Positions 1-8,247 of a DNA stretch of 64,000 nt are shown piece after piece. The position numbers and the translations under genes were made by a program. The notes under the pieces are model-generated. The model was not told the DNA's origin. It saw only the letters and a program-made list of their open reading frames with translations, and searched no databases. The stretch is from Psychroserpens ponticola (GTDB lineage: Bacteria; Bacteroidota; Bacteroidia; Flavobacteriales; Flavobacteriaceae). The DNA lies in the NCBI RefSeq assembly GCF_023556315.2, contig NZ_CP116221.1:1933001-1997000 (forward strand), in the 5' to 3' direction. Numbering within the stretch: the first letter of the stretch is position 1; the number at the start of each line of letters is the position of its first letter.

Positions 1-1
1 T

Positions 2-301
2 AGGAAAATGGTTTTTCCAACTCAAATAGACACATTAACATTGAAAGATTCTTCAACCGAATTATCATTACAGTTTGCAGACCTAGTTGCTAGCACAATA
101 ACTTTTATGTACAGTAACGAAAATGAAAAACATAAATCATTTGTCGAAAATATTAAAAAAAGCAAATTACTTAAATTATCAAATTGTCATGTTATTTGGC
201 CTTATCCGAATTTCAGTCCTAAAGATCTAGGAATGGAAAATTCAACAGGAAACAATCCATTAGATTTTATAGCAGATTATCAGATAAAAAACAACTTGTA
301 A
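2..301 (+). CDS. C-terminal part of a DUF3800-like protein (cut by window edge)
   Basis: The frame is open to the left edge, so only the last 100 or so residues are present. The segment with LKDSSTELSLQFADLVAS resembles the C-terminal D-S...LQxADLxA block of DUF3800 proteins, an RNase H-fold family often found near defence genes. The stop codon overlaps the R'' box of the first attC. The family call rests on this single block. No catalytic N-terminus is visible, so the function stays open. Confidence 0.45.
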   Translation, partial: RKMVFPTQIDTLTLKDSSTELSLQFADLVASTITFMYSNENEKHKSFVENIKKSKLLKLSNCHVIWPYPNFSPKDLGMENSTGNNPLDFIADYQIKNNL

Positions 302-429
302 CAACGTGTATAACCAATTGCTTGGTTTGTGTGTACTCGGAAATTCCTATCGGAATTTCCTATTGGTTCGGTTTCTTTTGTTAACTTAGTTCTTGCCAAC
401 GCAACAAGCCATACACAAACACGTTGTAC
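296..429 (+). repeat. attC 1, subtype I
   Basis: R'' TTGTAAC, R' GTTGTAC. Apical stem GGAAATTCC/GGAATTTCC. Subtype I arms (CCAATTGC ... CGCAACAAGCC). R'' overlaps the preceding stop codon. Confidence 0.93.
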
Positions 430-447
430 CTAATTTAAAACCAACAA

Positions 448-1077
448 ATGATAAGCATTGATGAAATCAGAAATAACTATAAAGAATATTCTGATTTCGA
501 GATTGAAAAAATTGCTATTAATGAATCTAAGAGCTTAAGAAAAGAAGTACTTAAAGTTCTTACAGAAGAAATTGAAAAAAGAAAATTAGACGAATCCTTA
601 ATTACTTGGGTAAAAGTAGAAAATGATACTTTATCAAAATCCGAACAAGAATCTCTAATAAGAAAAATTGAAAAACTTCCATGCCCAAACTGTGGAGAAA
701 GAAACAATACAATTGGTGGATTTGAATTTAAAAGAGTTTTATCAATCTTAATTTTTTACTCTAGCTTCATCGAAAATAGAATAATGTGTTTTGATTGTGG
801 CAAAAGAAAAAAGAGGAACTCAATACTTATTATTTTACTTTCTGGATGGTGGTCAATTAAAGGACTTCTCTTTACTCCTTTTACTTTAATAAATGAGATT
901 CTAAGTATATCATCTCTTGATGAGAAAAGTTCAGAAATATTAAATAGTTTTTTAGAAAAGAATACTGGTTTAATTAGACTACATGGAGATAAATCTGAAA
1001 ATTTAATTGGTTTAATAGATTTACACAATAATGATTACGAAATAATAGAAACTGAAATTATTGAAGATGAACAATAA
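448..1077 (+). CDS. Zinc-ribbon protein with a hydrophobic segment, unknown function
   Basis: A 209-residue protein. Residues 1-70 are helical and charged. A CPNCGE pair near residue 79 and a CFDCGK pair near 115 form a likely zinc ribbon. They flank and precede hydrophobic stretches (about 90-105 and 124-145), so the protein may be membrane associated. The ATG lies 24 bases after the cassette boundary and the stop 8 bases before R''. It is the only gene of its cassette, whose ends are complementary (GTTGTACCTA and TAGGTACAAC). I do not recognise a named family. Confidence 0.75.
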   Translation: MISIDEIRNNYKEYSDFEIEKIAINESKSLRKEVLKVLTEEIEKRKLDESLITWVKVENDTLSKSEQESLIRKIEKLPCPNCGERNNTIGGFEFKRVLSILIFYSSFIENRIMCFDCGKRKKRNSILIILLSGWWSIKGLLFTPFTLINEILSISSLDEKSSEILNSFLEKNTGLIRLHGDKSENLIGLIDLHNNDYEIIETEIIEDEQ

Positions 1078-1085
1078 AAAACTAG

Positions 1086-1218
1086 GTACAACAACGTGTA
1101 TAACCAATTGCTTGGTTTGTGTGTACTCGGAAAATCCTGCGGATTTTCCTAATGGCTAGTTTCTTTTTGTTAACTTAGTTCTTGCCAACGCAACAAGCCA
1201 TACACAAACACGTTAGGC
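1086..1218 (+). repeat. attC 2, subtype I
   Basis: R'' GTACAAC, R' GTTAGGC. Apical stem GGAAAATCC/GGATTTTCC with TGC loop. Confidence 0.94.
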
Positions 1219-1234
1219 ACAATTAAAACGAACA

Positions 1235-1747
1235 TTGATAAAGACAAGTTACAAATCGCATCCAATTAAAGGGTTTACTCACTCAATCGGAACTAAACAG
1301 GTTTCGGAAATGTTGAGCGGAATTGAAATTTATGACGATTTATCAATTTCATTTGACAAAGAAAAAGGTCATCGAATGGGAGTTTCTGTTCCTGGTTGGA
1401 ATGGAAGAACTATGAAAGGACAATCAAGAGAACTTTTAGGGTTTTGGAGAGTGATTTCTGGAACTTACTCAAAACCTTTAGACAAATGGACTATAAATTT
1501 AAAAGCGGTTGAAATAGAAAACAATAAGCGGATTAAAAAATTCCTCATAGAAATCGGAATCCCACTCTTGCGGAATTGGTTTGAATCTGAAAAACCGGAG
1601 ACTTGGTATAATGGACATCGGAATTTCCTAATTGGATTAAATGAAAATCTGACTGAATATTGTACTTGGGAAACGCACAATGATAGAACAGTTAATAAGA
1701 AAACTGAATTAATTAGCACCTTAAAAAAATTGAATGAAAGTTCTTGA
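1235..1747 (+). CDS. Unknown cassette protein, first gene of a two-gene cassette
   Basis: A 170-residue soluble protein starting at TTG. No in-frame ATG exists nearer the cassette boundary and the frame is well conserved in composition from this point. The sequence is rich in W and G (VSVPGWNGRTMKG, ETWYNGHRNFL) with no signal peptide or membrane segment. Its last 14 bases overlap the start of the next gene, which suggests translational coupling. I recognise no family. The pair could be a toxin/immunity or antitoxin unit, but nothing in the sequence proves that. Confidence 0.65.
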   Translation: MIKTSYKSHPIKGFTHSIGTKQVSEMLSGIEIYDDLSISFDKEKGHRMGVSVPGWNGRTMKGQSRELLGFWRVISGTYSKPLDKWTINLKAVEIENNKRIKKFLIEIGIPLLRNWFESEKPETWYNGHRNFLIGLNENLTEYCTWETHNDRTVNKKTELISTLKKLNESS

Positions 1748-1988
1748 CCAACATAACATTAGTGCGTTGAGTAAAATTATATACCAGACCAATATTATAC
1801 CATCTGGTAAAAGCGATTCTTTTAGAAAATTAAGCAAAAAACTAATTCTTGACTTGCAGAATGGTTACGAATTGGAAAAAATAAAAAGAGTAATAACAAG
1901 CGAATTAATTACTACATATGGACTTTCTGTGAATGAAAATGATGTAGAGAAAATAACGGAATTAATTTACTCGTGGTATGATAAATAA
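1734..1988 (+). CDS. Small helical protein, second gene of a two-gene cassette
   Basis: An 84-residue protein whose ATG lies inside the end of the preceding gene in another frame. It is charged and mostly helical (LSKKLILDLQNGYELEKIKRVITSELITTYG), without signal peptide or membrane segment. It ends 4 bases before R''. The overlap suggests it is translated together with the upstream gene and may bind its product. No family recognised. Confidence 0.6.
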   Translation: MKVLDQHNISALSKIIYQTNIIPSGKSDSFRKLSKKLILDLQNGYELEKIKRVITSELITTYGLSVNENDVEKITELIYSWYDK

Positions 1989-1992
1989 CTGT

Positions 1993-2127
1993 GCCTAACA
2001 ACGTGTATAATTAATTGCTTTGGTAAGTGCTTATTTGGAAAATTCCTTCGGAATTTTCTCGCGTTCGTTTTTGTTTACTAAATTAGTTGCTTAAACACGC
2101 AACTAACCATACACAAACACGTTGTAT
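1993..2127 (+). repeat. attC 3, subtype II
   Basis: R'' GCCTAAC, R' GTTGTAT. Apical stem GAAAATTCC/GGAATTTTC with TTC loop. Arms ATTAATTGCTTTGG ... CACGCAACTAACC. Confidence 0.93.
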
Positions 2128-2549
2128 TTAATAATGCCAGCCTTTCTGATCTTCCCAGGTTTATTGCCATCATCAAAACTTGTAGATTAAGGTCAGTACT
2201 CTAAAAGCAGTACGGAATTGACTTTCGATAGATTTTTTTCCTTGTCAAGCTTTCGATTGAAATCGTATGAGAGTTTTACTCTCAAATACGAATGAATTCG
2301 CATAAAGCTTGCCTTAAGGTATAGAATATTTTCGACAAAGTCAAGTAATTACCCAAATACTTATCATTTAAAGTGCTGAATACTTTAATACGCAACAACT
2401 TTTAATGATCGCTTTTAAAATGACGATACCATATCCCGCGATATAGTACATAATTTGAAAACCATAAACCGGATTCAGAATCTGTTATGTAGCGTCTGTC
2501 ATTCCTACGTAATTATGGAGATTCCCTATGGTCATTTCCAAATTACTAA
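2122..2549 (+). other. Gene-less cassette NC-A, copy 1
   Basis: No convincing reading frame on either strand. By eye the body and its attC are identical to the units at 23407 and 41992. The centre (about 2216-2345) folds into one long imperfect hairpin. Its outer arms are TTGACTT...AAGTCAA, its middle arms CAAGCTTT...AAAGCTTG and its tip CGTATGAGAG/CTCTCAAATACG. A smaller GTACT/AGTAC hairpin precedes it near 2186-2205. Likely roles are a structured RNA or a structured single-stranded DNA element. No promoter of the TAnnTTTG type was found. Confidence 0.75.
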
Positions 2550-2684
2550 AAACAACAGCGTGTATAATTAATTACTTGTTCCTCTTATATTTGGAATATT
2601 TATTACCATAAATAAAATGGTTAGTTTCTTTTTGCTAATTTAGTAATAACAAAACGTAACTAATCATACACGTCTACGTTGCAA
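2550..2684 (+). repeat. attC 4, subtype V
   Basis: R'' AAACAAC, R' GTTGCAA. This subtype follows only the three NC-A copies. Distinctive boxes CAGCGTGTA and TACACGTCTACGTT. The centre TTGGAATATTTATTACC lacks the usual GG-rich stem. Confidence 0.9.
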
Positions 2685-2950
2685 CCAATTGCTCCAAATC
2701 CTAACTCCTATTTAAATTAAGTCAATAAATTTTAATTTTAGATCTATTGCTCACTCAAACTCTTGAAGGAGAAGCTTACTCAAACTCTATACAAAAAAAG
2801 AAAAGGTTTCTTACTCTAACGGATTTTGAGCTTGTTTGCGGAACGTTCTACTCAAACGGCTAATTCTGCTTACTCAAACTCGCTAAATGTGATTACTCCT
2901 GCTTCAACGCTCTAAGTAAAACGTGCTTACTCTACTCTGTCGCAAAAGTG
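2679..2950 (+). other. Gene-less cassette NC-B, copy 1
   Basis: No conserved reading frame. The only small frame (from ATGCAACC in copy 2, 43984) is stopped after a dozen codons here. The body consists of spaced copies of YTTACTCaaACTC: GCTCACTCAAACTC, GCTTACTCAAACTC, TTCTTACTCTAACG, GTTCTACTCAAACG and others. It ends with a block also found in NC-C (GATTACTCCTGCT...CTCTAA...TTACTC...TGTCGC). Copies at 31794 and 43984. Confidence 0.7.
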
Positions 2951-3083
2951 ATGCAACAACGTGTATAATTAATTACTGCGGAATTTCCCAAATGGAAATT
3001 CACAATAATTAATTAACTTAGCTGCTAATCGGAAAATGACTTACGCCCTTTTCCGTAACTAATCATACACAAACACGTTGTAT
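2951..3083 (+). repeat. attC 5, subtype IV
   Basis: R'' ATGCAAC, R' GTTGTAT. Two internal hairpins instead of one: GAATTTCC/GGAAATTC inside TAATTAATT arms, and CGGAAAA/TTTTCCG further on. Confidence 0.92.
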
Positions 3084-3102
3084 GCAATTTAAACCGAACT
3101 GA

Positions 3103-3603
3103 ATGCGAATTATAATGAACTTACTTCTTTTTTTAATTCTTACGTCATGTGAAAAAGAATGTAAGCTAAAACCAATAGACGAAAGTGTATTCGACTTAAA
3201 TAAAATAAACAACAAATATTATCTTACTTCTGACAAAAGTGAAATTGACAGTATAACACTAATAGAAAAGATTGATTTTTATGAAAAGACTTCTTTTAAA
3301 GGTCCAATGAATTACAGAGAATGTCAACATGTCAAATCTTATATTGTGGATTTTCAAGACAAAGAAATTCAAATTCATTTAACCAAGAGAGAAAATGGTG
3401 ATTATGAATTGAATCTTTTCAGCCAATGTATTTCGTCAATCGATGGTTTTAAAGTAAATCCGTCTGAATTGACAAATAATAAATTTGTTTTCGAAAGAAC
3501 AAGTTGTGGACTAGGTAAATCAAATATTGAACAAATTATACTGAATGGTTACAAAATTGAATCTATAAAAACAGTTGATAAGAAAACTTGGAAATTGGAA
3601 TAA
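3103..3603 (+). CDS. Small SPII lipoprotein, unknown function
   Basis: A 166-residue protein with a short lipoprotein signal (MRIIMNLLLFLILTSC; lipobox LTSC, cysteine 16). The start with arginine is preferred over the second ATG four codons on because it gives a positive n-region. The mature part has several cysteines (CEKECKLK, YRECQH, SQCISS, TSCGLG) and no recognised domain. It is the only gene of the cassette, and the cassette ends match (GTTGTATGCA and TGCATACAAC). Confidence 0.75.
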   Translation: MRIIMNLLLFLILTSCEKECKLKPIDESVFDLNKINNKYYLTSDKSEIDSITLIEKIDFYEKTSFKGPMNYRECQHVKSYIVDFQDKEIQIHLTKRENGDYELNLFSQCISSIDGFKVNPSELTNNKFVFERTSCGLGKSNIEQIILNGYKIESIKTVDKKTWKLE

Positions 3604-3613
3604 CAAAAACTGC

Positions 3614-3745
3614 ATACAACAACGTGTATAACCAATTGCTTGGTTCTAGCCTACTTGGAAATTCCTACGGAATTTCCTCTGGTTCGTTTTCTTTTGTTAA
3701 CTTAGTTCTCGCCAACGCAACAAGCCATACACGAACACGTTGCCA
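3614..3745 (+). repeat. attC 6, subtype I
   Basis: R'' ATACAAC, R' GTTGCCA. Apical stem GGAAATTCC/GGAATTTCC. Confidence 0.93.
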
Positions 3746-3887
3746 GTAATATTGCCCCATCCTGAATAAAGACTATATAATTTTAAACATTATGTATAAA
3801 TATGACAAAGTAATTAGGCGTTAAAAATTGTGATGACATTATCAAACCCGTACGATGCATTATAAATAACTCTTAAGTAATTAAATT

Positions 3888-4310
3888 ATGAAAACACTAT
3901 TTAAAAGTATCTTACTGCTTTCTATCTTTCTTTTATCTTCTTGTAATAAGGATTCAAATGATGATGATGATTATGATGATGTTAGAAATAATGCCGAACT
4001 TATTATGGGTGTATGGCAAATTGAAACAAGATTAATAAATAACAACCCTCAAAATCTAGATAATTGTGAAATATTGGAAACAATATCATTTTCTGAAGAC
4101 CTTATTTATGATAAGGTAACATTTTCTGGAAATTCTTGTGAAATAGAAACACAGACAACAGGTACTATAACTTATAATAATGAAGAAACTAACTTTACAG
4201 TAATTGGTCAGAATTTTGGCTTTAGAGCTTTTATACTAAATATCGATGAAAATAACTTAACCTTAGCCTACGATGAATCTGAGTTAGAAGAACGTTTTAC
4301 AAAATTGTAA
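3888..4310 (+). CDS. Lipocalin-like SPII lipoprotein
   Basis: A 140-residue protein. Residues 1-18 form a lipoprotein signal with lipobox LSSC. A D-rich linker (SNDDDDYDD) follows, then a short beta domain beginning IMGVWQIETRLIN. This matches the GxWxL pattern of the small lipocalin-like domains common in Bacteroidetes lipoproteins. The 140-base leader between the cassette boundary and the ATG is longer than in most cassettes and may hold a promoter, though I see no TAnnTTTG box. A broken gene follows in the same cassette. Confidence 0.7.
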   Translation: MKTLFKSILLLSIFLLSSCNKDSNDDDDYDDVRNNAELIMGVWQIETRLINNNPQNLDNCEILETISFSEDLIYDKVTFSGNSCEIETQTTGTITYNNEETNFTVIGQNFGFRAFILNIDENNLTLAYDESELEERFTKL

Positions 4311-4434
4311 TTTTATTTTACATTTTCTTCTAATTGAAAACTAAACTCTAATGGGTTTTTATAAAATTCATTGAAATACAAGGTTTTTTCAGAGATTTTA
4401 TTCTAAGAATTAATTATTATTCAAAACAAAAATG

Positions 4435-4617
4435 ACTCAAAGCAAATACAACTTACAAACGAAAAAAAGTTGATTATAAACTTAAAGACAATTACTCTTT
4501 TGCAGATATTGAGTTGGATTCAATACAAAGTGGAACTTATAAATAAACGGAATTCTACGTTTTTATCATAGAGAAGGTAAATTTGACATTCCATTTGATA
4601 AAATATTTGAAGTGTAA
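4435..4617 (+). pseudogene. Frameshifted remnant of a second gene in the same cassette
   Basis: One frame reads KVDYKLKDNYSFADIELDSI and continues to GTYK before a stop near 4543. The frame shifted by one base continues sensibly as NGILRFYHREGKFDIPFDK to a stop at 4615-4617, just before R''. Joining both gives a continuous protein tail, so a single-base change broke the gene. The N-terminus is not identifiable, so the left limit is approximate. Family unknown. Confidence 0.5.
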
Positions 4618-4627
4618 TAAAAACTAC

Positions 4628-4761
4628 TGGCAACACCGTGTATAACCAATTGCTTGGTCTGTGTGTACCCGGAAAATCCTGCGGATTTTCCTACTGGTTC
4701 GTTTTCTTTTTGCTAACTTAGTTCTCGCCAACGCAACTAGCCATACACAAAACCGTTGTAC
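4628..4761 (+). repeat. attC 7, subtype I
   Basis: R'' TGGCAAC followed by ACCGTGTATA, R' GTTGTAC. Apical stem GGAAAATCC/GGATTTTCC. Confidence 0.93.
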
Positions 4762-4773
4762 AACATTTGAGAA

Positions 4774-5400
4774 ATGACTTCCGAAATAGAAAAAAGCAAT
4801 AGAAAAATACTGTACTTTCTAAAAAAGAAATTCCCAATGGAAGTCGCAAAAGGAATTCGATTTGATTTAAGTAAATACTCAATTATTCCAAAAGGAAAAT
4901 TTTTAAAAAACATCTACACTTGGAAATTAACGGAATTTGATTTTGATGCATATTTATTATCTATTCGCAACTCCTATAAAACTGAAATAATGGGAACTGC
5001 TGGAGAATCTATGGTTGAAATTGATACTGAAAGTAAACATAATGGATTGATTTTAAAAACGGAATCAAATCTTCCTGAACTCATAATTAGACCTGCTTAT
5101 CTAAATGAAAAAATTGCGAATCTATTCCTGAAATTTGACAAAAAACTTAATGATAGAAAAGAATTTAACAAAAAATACATTCTAGAATCTTCATTGAGTC
5201 AAACGGAATTAGAAGAAATAATAACTAGAAATATAACAGATGAATTAGTTAAAGTCAATGAATTTAGTTTGGAATTTAAGGACAATTCAATCTTTTTAAA
5301 ATTTGAAAAAGAATTTAACGAGCAAGACTCTGTTAACCTTATAAATCTAGGAAAAATAATAGAAACGGAATTAAAAAACGTTGTACAACAACGTGTATAA
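4774..5400 (+). CDS. Unknown cytoplasmic protein ending inside attC
   Basis: A 208-residue soluble protein, rich in K and E, no signal or membrane segment. Its last residues QQRV and its TAA stop are encoded by the first bases of the next attC (CAACAACGTGTATAA), so the cassette body itself has no stop. The ATG is 18 bases after the boundary, following the recurrent leader ATTTGAGAAA. No family recognised. Confidence 0.7.
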   Translation: MTSEIEKSNRKILYFLKKKFPMEVAKGIRFDLSKYSIIPKGKFLKNIYTWKLTEFDFDAYLLSIRNSYKTEIMGTAGESMVEIDTESKHNGLILKTESNLPELIIRPAYLNEKIANLFLKFDKKLNDRKEFNKKYILESSLSQTELEEIITRNITDELVKVNEFSLEFKDNSIFLKFEKEFNEQDSVNLINLGKIIETELKNVVQQRV

Positions 5401-5516
5401 CCAATTGCTTGGTTTGTGTGTACTCGGAAAATCCTATCGGATTTTCCTAATGGTTCGGTTTATTTTGCTAACTTAGTTCTCGCCAACGCAACTAGCCATA
5501 CACAAAACCGTTGTGC
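5383..5516 (+). repeat. attC 8, subtype I
   Basis: R'' GTACAAC, R' GTTGTGC. Apical stem GGAAAATCC/GGATTTTCC with TATC loop. Supplies the stop codon of the preceding gene. Confidence 0.93.
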
Positions 5517-5539
5517 TTCATTATGAGAACCGATAATCA

Positions 5540-6322
5540 ATGATAAAATTCTTTAGAAAAATACGATACGATCTTATGGAAAAAAATAAAACTGGAAAGT
5601 ATTTTAAATATGCTATTGGTGAAATTGTACTTGTGGTAATTGGAATTTTGATTGCTCTTCAAATCAATAATTGGAATGAAAACCGAAAAGCTTCAAACGA
5701 AGAAATTAAGATTTTGAATGCTCTGGATGCGGACTTTAAAGTTTCTAAAGAAAGAATAGGAAAAACTCTTGGATCTCAATCCAAGGTAATGAGCCATAGT
5801 CAAGCTCTAGCAGGAATTTATGAAAGACATAATAAAAAAGAGTATCAATATTTTGATACAAATTTAGATTCTTTAAGTCATCTTATTGCTTATAGCACTT
5901 CCTGGTATAGAGCTGAACCAGTTACAGGAGCCTACAATTCTTTGATTAGTGCTGGTAAAATTGACTTAATACAAAATGAAAATTTAAGAAATTTATTAGC
6001 CCAGTTTATTGCAGACTTTGAATCTGGTTTTGAGGACCAAGAATCTTCAATGAAATTATTAGAAAATCTTAATAATGAAACTAGTCATTTCATATTTAAA
6101 ATAGCCAGCAATAAAATGAGACATTATTTAGGTTATAATTCGAGAAAAATTAATAGTCTGACCATCTCCGAGACTTTCTTTACAAATGATTCTTATTTTG
6201 GAAATCTATTTTTGAAATCTATTGATGAGTTTAACAGATTAGAAAGACAAAAACAGATGTTGGAACAAGTAAATTCTATTTTAAATATTATTAAACAAGA
6301 ATTAGAAAATAAATTGAGTTGA
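5540..6322 (+). CDS. DUF6090 family membrane protein (paralogue 1 of 4)
   Basis: A 260-residue protein with the N-terminus typical of this Bacteroidetes family: basic start MIKFFRKIRYDLMEKNKTGKYFKYA, one membrane segment (about residues 28-44, IGEIVLVVIGILIALQI) and the exit motif NNWNENR. The rest is a mainly helical soluble domain. Function is not known for the family. Paralogues lie at 15349, 16254 and 35123. All four share the cassette start GTTGTGCTTCATTAT and the end AACGAAAGCACAAC or a close variant, so they descend from one cassette, but their C-terminal domains have diverged strongly. Confidence 0.85.
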   Translation: MIKFFRKIRYDLMEKNKTGKYFKYAIGEIVLVVIGILIALQINNWNENRKASNEEIKILNALDADFKVSKERIGKTLGSQSKVMSHSQALAGIYERHNKKEYQYFDTNLDSLSHLIAYSTSWYRAEPVTGAYNSLISAGKIDLIQNENLRNLLAQFIADFESGFEDQESSMKLLENLNNETSHFIFKIASNKMRHYLGYNSRKINSLTISETFFTNDSYFGNLFLKSIDEFNRLERQKQMLEQVNSILNIIKQELENKLS

Positions 6323-6333
6323 AAATAACGAAA

Positions 6334-6465
6334 GCACAACAACGTGTATAATTAATTGCTCGTTTTGTGTGTACTCGGAAAATCCTGCGGATTTTCCTCT
6401 GGTTCGTTTTCTTTTACTAACTTAGTTGTAGCCAACGCAACTAACCATACACGAACACGTTGGTA
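6334..6465 (+). repeat. attC 9, subtype I/II hybrid
   Basis: R'' GCACAAC, R' GTTGGTA. Left arm ATTAATTGC of subtype II, right arm AACTTAGTTGTAGCCAACGC of subtype I. Apical stem GGAAAATCC/GGATTTTCC. Confidence 0.92.
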
Positions 6466-6810
6466 ACAATAGCTCCAAAATTGTAACTCTTATTCAAATT
6501 CACTTACTAAAATTGCAACTTCAGAACTATTGCCACTCTTGCTCTTAAAGTTGAAAGCTTACTCAAACTCTAAAACTCATTGTAGCGAAAAAAAGCCTGG
6601 TTTTCTTTTCGCGATTTTTTTTTGAGGTTAAGACACATTCACTAAAAAACTGTCTTGATGAAAAATTTATTTTTTTAAAAACGTTTTTAAGCTAGTTTGC
6701 GGAACTTTTCACTCATTCTCTTAAGGTTTTCTTACTCTTCTCGCTAAATGTGATTACTCCTGCTCCAACACTCTAATCTGAATGTGATTACTCTAATGTG
6801 TCGCTACAGT
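6460..6810 (+). other. Gene-less cassette NC-C, copy 1 (short form)
   Basis: No credible frame on either strand. Layout: AACAATAGCTCC start, AACTATTGCC, then ACTC-containing repeats, a terminator (6585-6623), a T/A-rich spacer, AGTTTGCGGAA, then AATGTGATTACTC twice around CTGCTCCAACACTCTAATCTG, ending TGTCGCTACAGT. The short form has AAACGTTTTTAA in place of the ATG-palindrome segment of the long form. Copy at 37531. Confidence 0.72.
6585..6623 (+). terminator. Hairpin plus T-tract in NC-C copy 1
   Basis: Stem GCGAAAA/TTTTCGC around a loop with AGCCTGG, followed after GA by nine T residues. Reads as an intrinsic terminator on the + strand. Confidence 0.65.
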
Positions 6811-6942
6811 TGCCAACAACGTGTATAATTAATTACTGCGGAATTTCCAAACGGAAATTCACAATAATTAATTAACTTAGCTGCTAATCGGAAAATGACT
6901 AACGCCCTTTTCCGTAACTAATCATACACAAAACCGTTGCCA
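6811..6942 (+). repeat. attC 10, subtype IV
   Basis: R'' TGCCAAC, R' GTTGCCA. Hairpins GAATTTCC/GGAAATTC and CGGAAAA/TTTTCCG. Confidence 0.92.
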
Positions 6943-6947
6943 CACAT

Positions 6948-7544
6948 TTGAGGAAAATCATCTACATATTGTCAATCTTTCTGATTTTGAGTTGTAAAAA
7001 CAAAACAACTGAAATAAGAAATTACCCAACTGACAGAGAATTACAAAAAGAAACTTTTGAACTAGTTGGACTTGACACAACCACTTTAAATTTTAGAGAA
7101 ATAACCAATATAGTTAGAAGTTACAGCGAGAATAATAAAAAATTAATTGTGGAATTTGATGATGGAAAATTAAAAAAAAGAATTACACCTTACTTTTACG
7201 ATGGAGGACTAATAAAATATAGAAATGTAATCCCAATAACATCTGACTCGATATTAAAAGACGGAGGATATTCAATATCAGAATTGAAACGGATTTTAAA
7301 AAAACATTATCTGAATAAAGATGAAAACTTTAGATATGCTCAGTCACCTAAAAAAGCACTTGTAGAAATCACGATAGATACGAGTAAAAACGGAAAAGAA
7401 CTGAAAGAAATATTAATTAAATTGACACGCACATTTGACGAAATAAAAGAGGAAACTCATGACACATTAGAATTAAGAGTTTTCTTTGATTATTTTCGAC
7501 AAATTCCGCCACCACCAAAACCATCGAAAATGGAAAAAGAATAA
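6948..7544 (+). CDS. SPII lipoprotein, unknown function (copy 1 of a duplicated cassette)
   Basis: A 198-residue protein with lipoprotein signal RKIIYILSIFLILSC (lipobox LILSC, cysteine 16). No ATG is available, so it starts at TTG five bases after R'. The mature part is helical and charged, ending in a proline-rich tail QIPPPPKPSKMEKE. The protein at 58418 is identical. The two cassettes sit 51 kb apart with different neighbours, so one is a recent copy or re-insertion. No domain recognised. Confidence 0.75.
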   Translation: MRKIIYILSIFLILSCKNKTTEIRNYPTDRELQKETFELVGLDTTTLNFREITNIVRSYSENNKKLIVEFDDGKLKKRITPYFYDGGLIKYRNVIPITSDSILKDGGYSISELKRILKKHYLNKDENFRYAQSPKKALVEITIDTSKNGKELKEILIKLTRTFDEIKEETHDTLELRVFFDYFRQIPPPPKPSKMEKE

Positions 7545-7552
7545 AAAACGTG

Positions 7553-7685
7553 AGGCAACAACGTGTATAACCAATTGCTTGGTTATAGCCTACCTGGAAA
7601 TTCCTAACCGAATTTCCTCTGGTTCGGTTTCTTTTGTTAACTTAGTTCTTGCCAACGCAACAAGCCATACACAAACACGTTGGTA
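7553..7685 (+). repeat. attC 11, subtype I
   Basis: R'' AGGCAAC, R' GTTGGTA. Apical stem GGAAATTCC/GAATTTCC, with one change (ACCG for ACGG) relative to attC 72 after the identical gene. Confidence 0.93.
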
Positions 7686-8092
7686 ACAATAGCTCCGAAA
7701 TTGTAACTCCAAGTGATACAGAGTTACTATAATTACAACTTCGGAACTATTGCCACTCTTACTCTTAAAGTTGAAAACTTACTCAAAATCTAAAACTCAT
7801 TGTGGCGAAAAAAAGCCTGGTTTTCTTTTCGCGATTTTTTTTTTTTGAGGTTAAGGCACATTCACTAAAAAACTATTCTGAGAAAATTTTTATTTGAGTT
7901 TGAGAAAGCTTGCGGAAATAATCACTCAAACGTAAAAAGATGATCACTCAAATTCTTTATTTTTCGAGAGGAGCTTTAATCAAATTTGGTACAATTTTCT
8001 TTTATTAGAAAAATTTATCATACATGTATGAAAATTCACTCCTGCTCCAACACTCTAATCTGAATGTGATTACTCAGATGTGTCGCTACAGT
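7680..8092 (+). other. Gene-less cassette NC-C, copy 2 (long form)
   Basis: Same opening and ending as copy 1. The middle differs: AATCACTCAAACG, GATCACTCAAATTC, GAGGAGCTTTAAT, then a perfect 14-base palindrome TCATACATGTATGA (8018-8031) before the conserved end block. No credible gene. Long-form relatives at 20728, 43448 and 48820. Confidence 0.72.
7805..7846 (+). terminator. Hairpin plus T-tract in NC-C copy 2
   Basis: Stem GCGAAAA/TTTTCGC followed by a run of twelve T. Confidence 0.65.
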
Positions 8093-8226
8093 TGCCAACA
8101 ACGTGTATAACCAATTGCTCTGTTTCTGCATACTCGGAAATTCCTATCGGAATTTCCTATTGGTTCGGTTTCTTTTGTTAACTTAGTTCTCGCCAACGCA
8201 ACAAGCCATACACAAAACCGTTAGCC
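8093..8226 (+). repeat. attC 12, subtype I
   Basis: R'' TGCCAAC, R' GTTAGCC. Apical stem GGAAATTCC/GGAATTTCC with TATC loop. Same NC-C body as copy 1 but a different attC subtype. Confidence 0.93.
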
Positions 8227-8247
8227 ACAAGCTGAAAACCAAACTTT

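Noticed and set aside
2216-2345. NC-A hairpin as an extra attC
   Set aside because: It lacks the NNNNAAC and GTTNNNN boxes and the GTGTA/TACAC L boxes, and the cassette already has a normal attC at its end.
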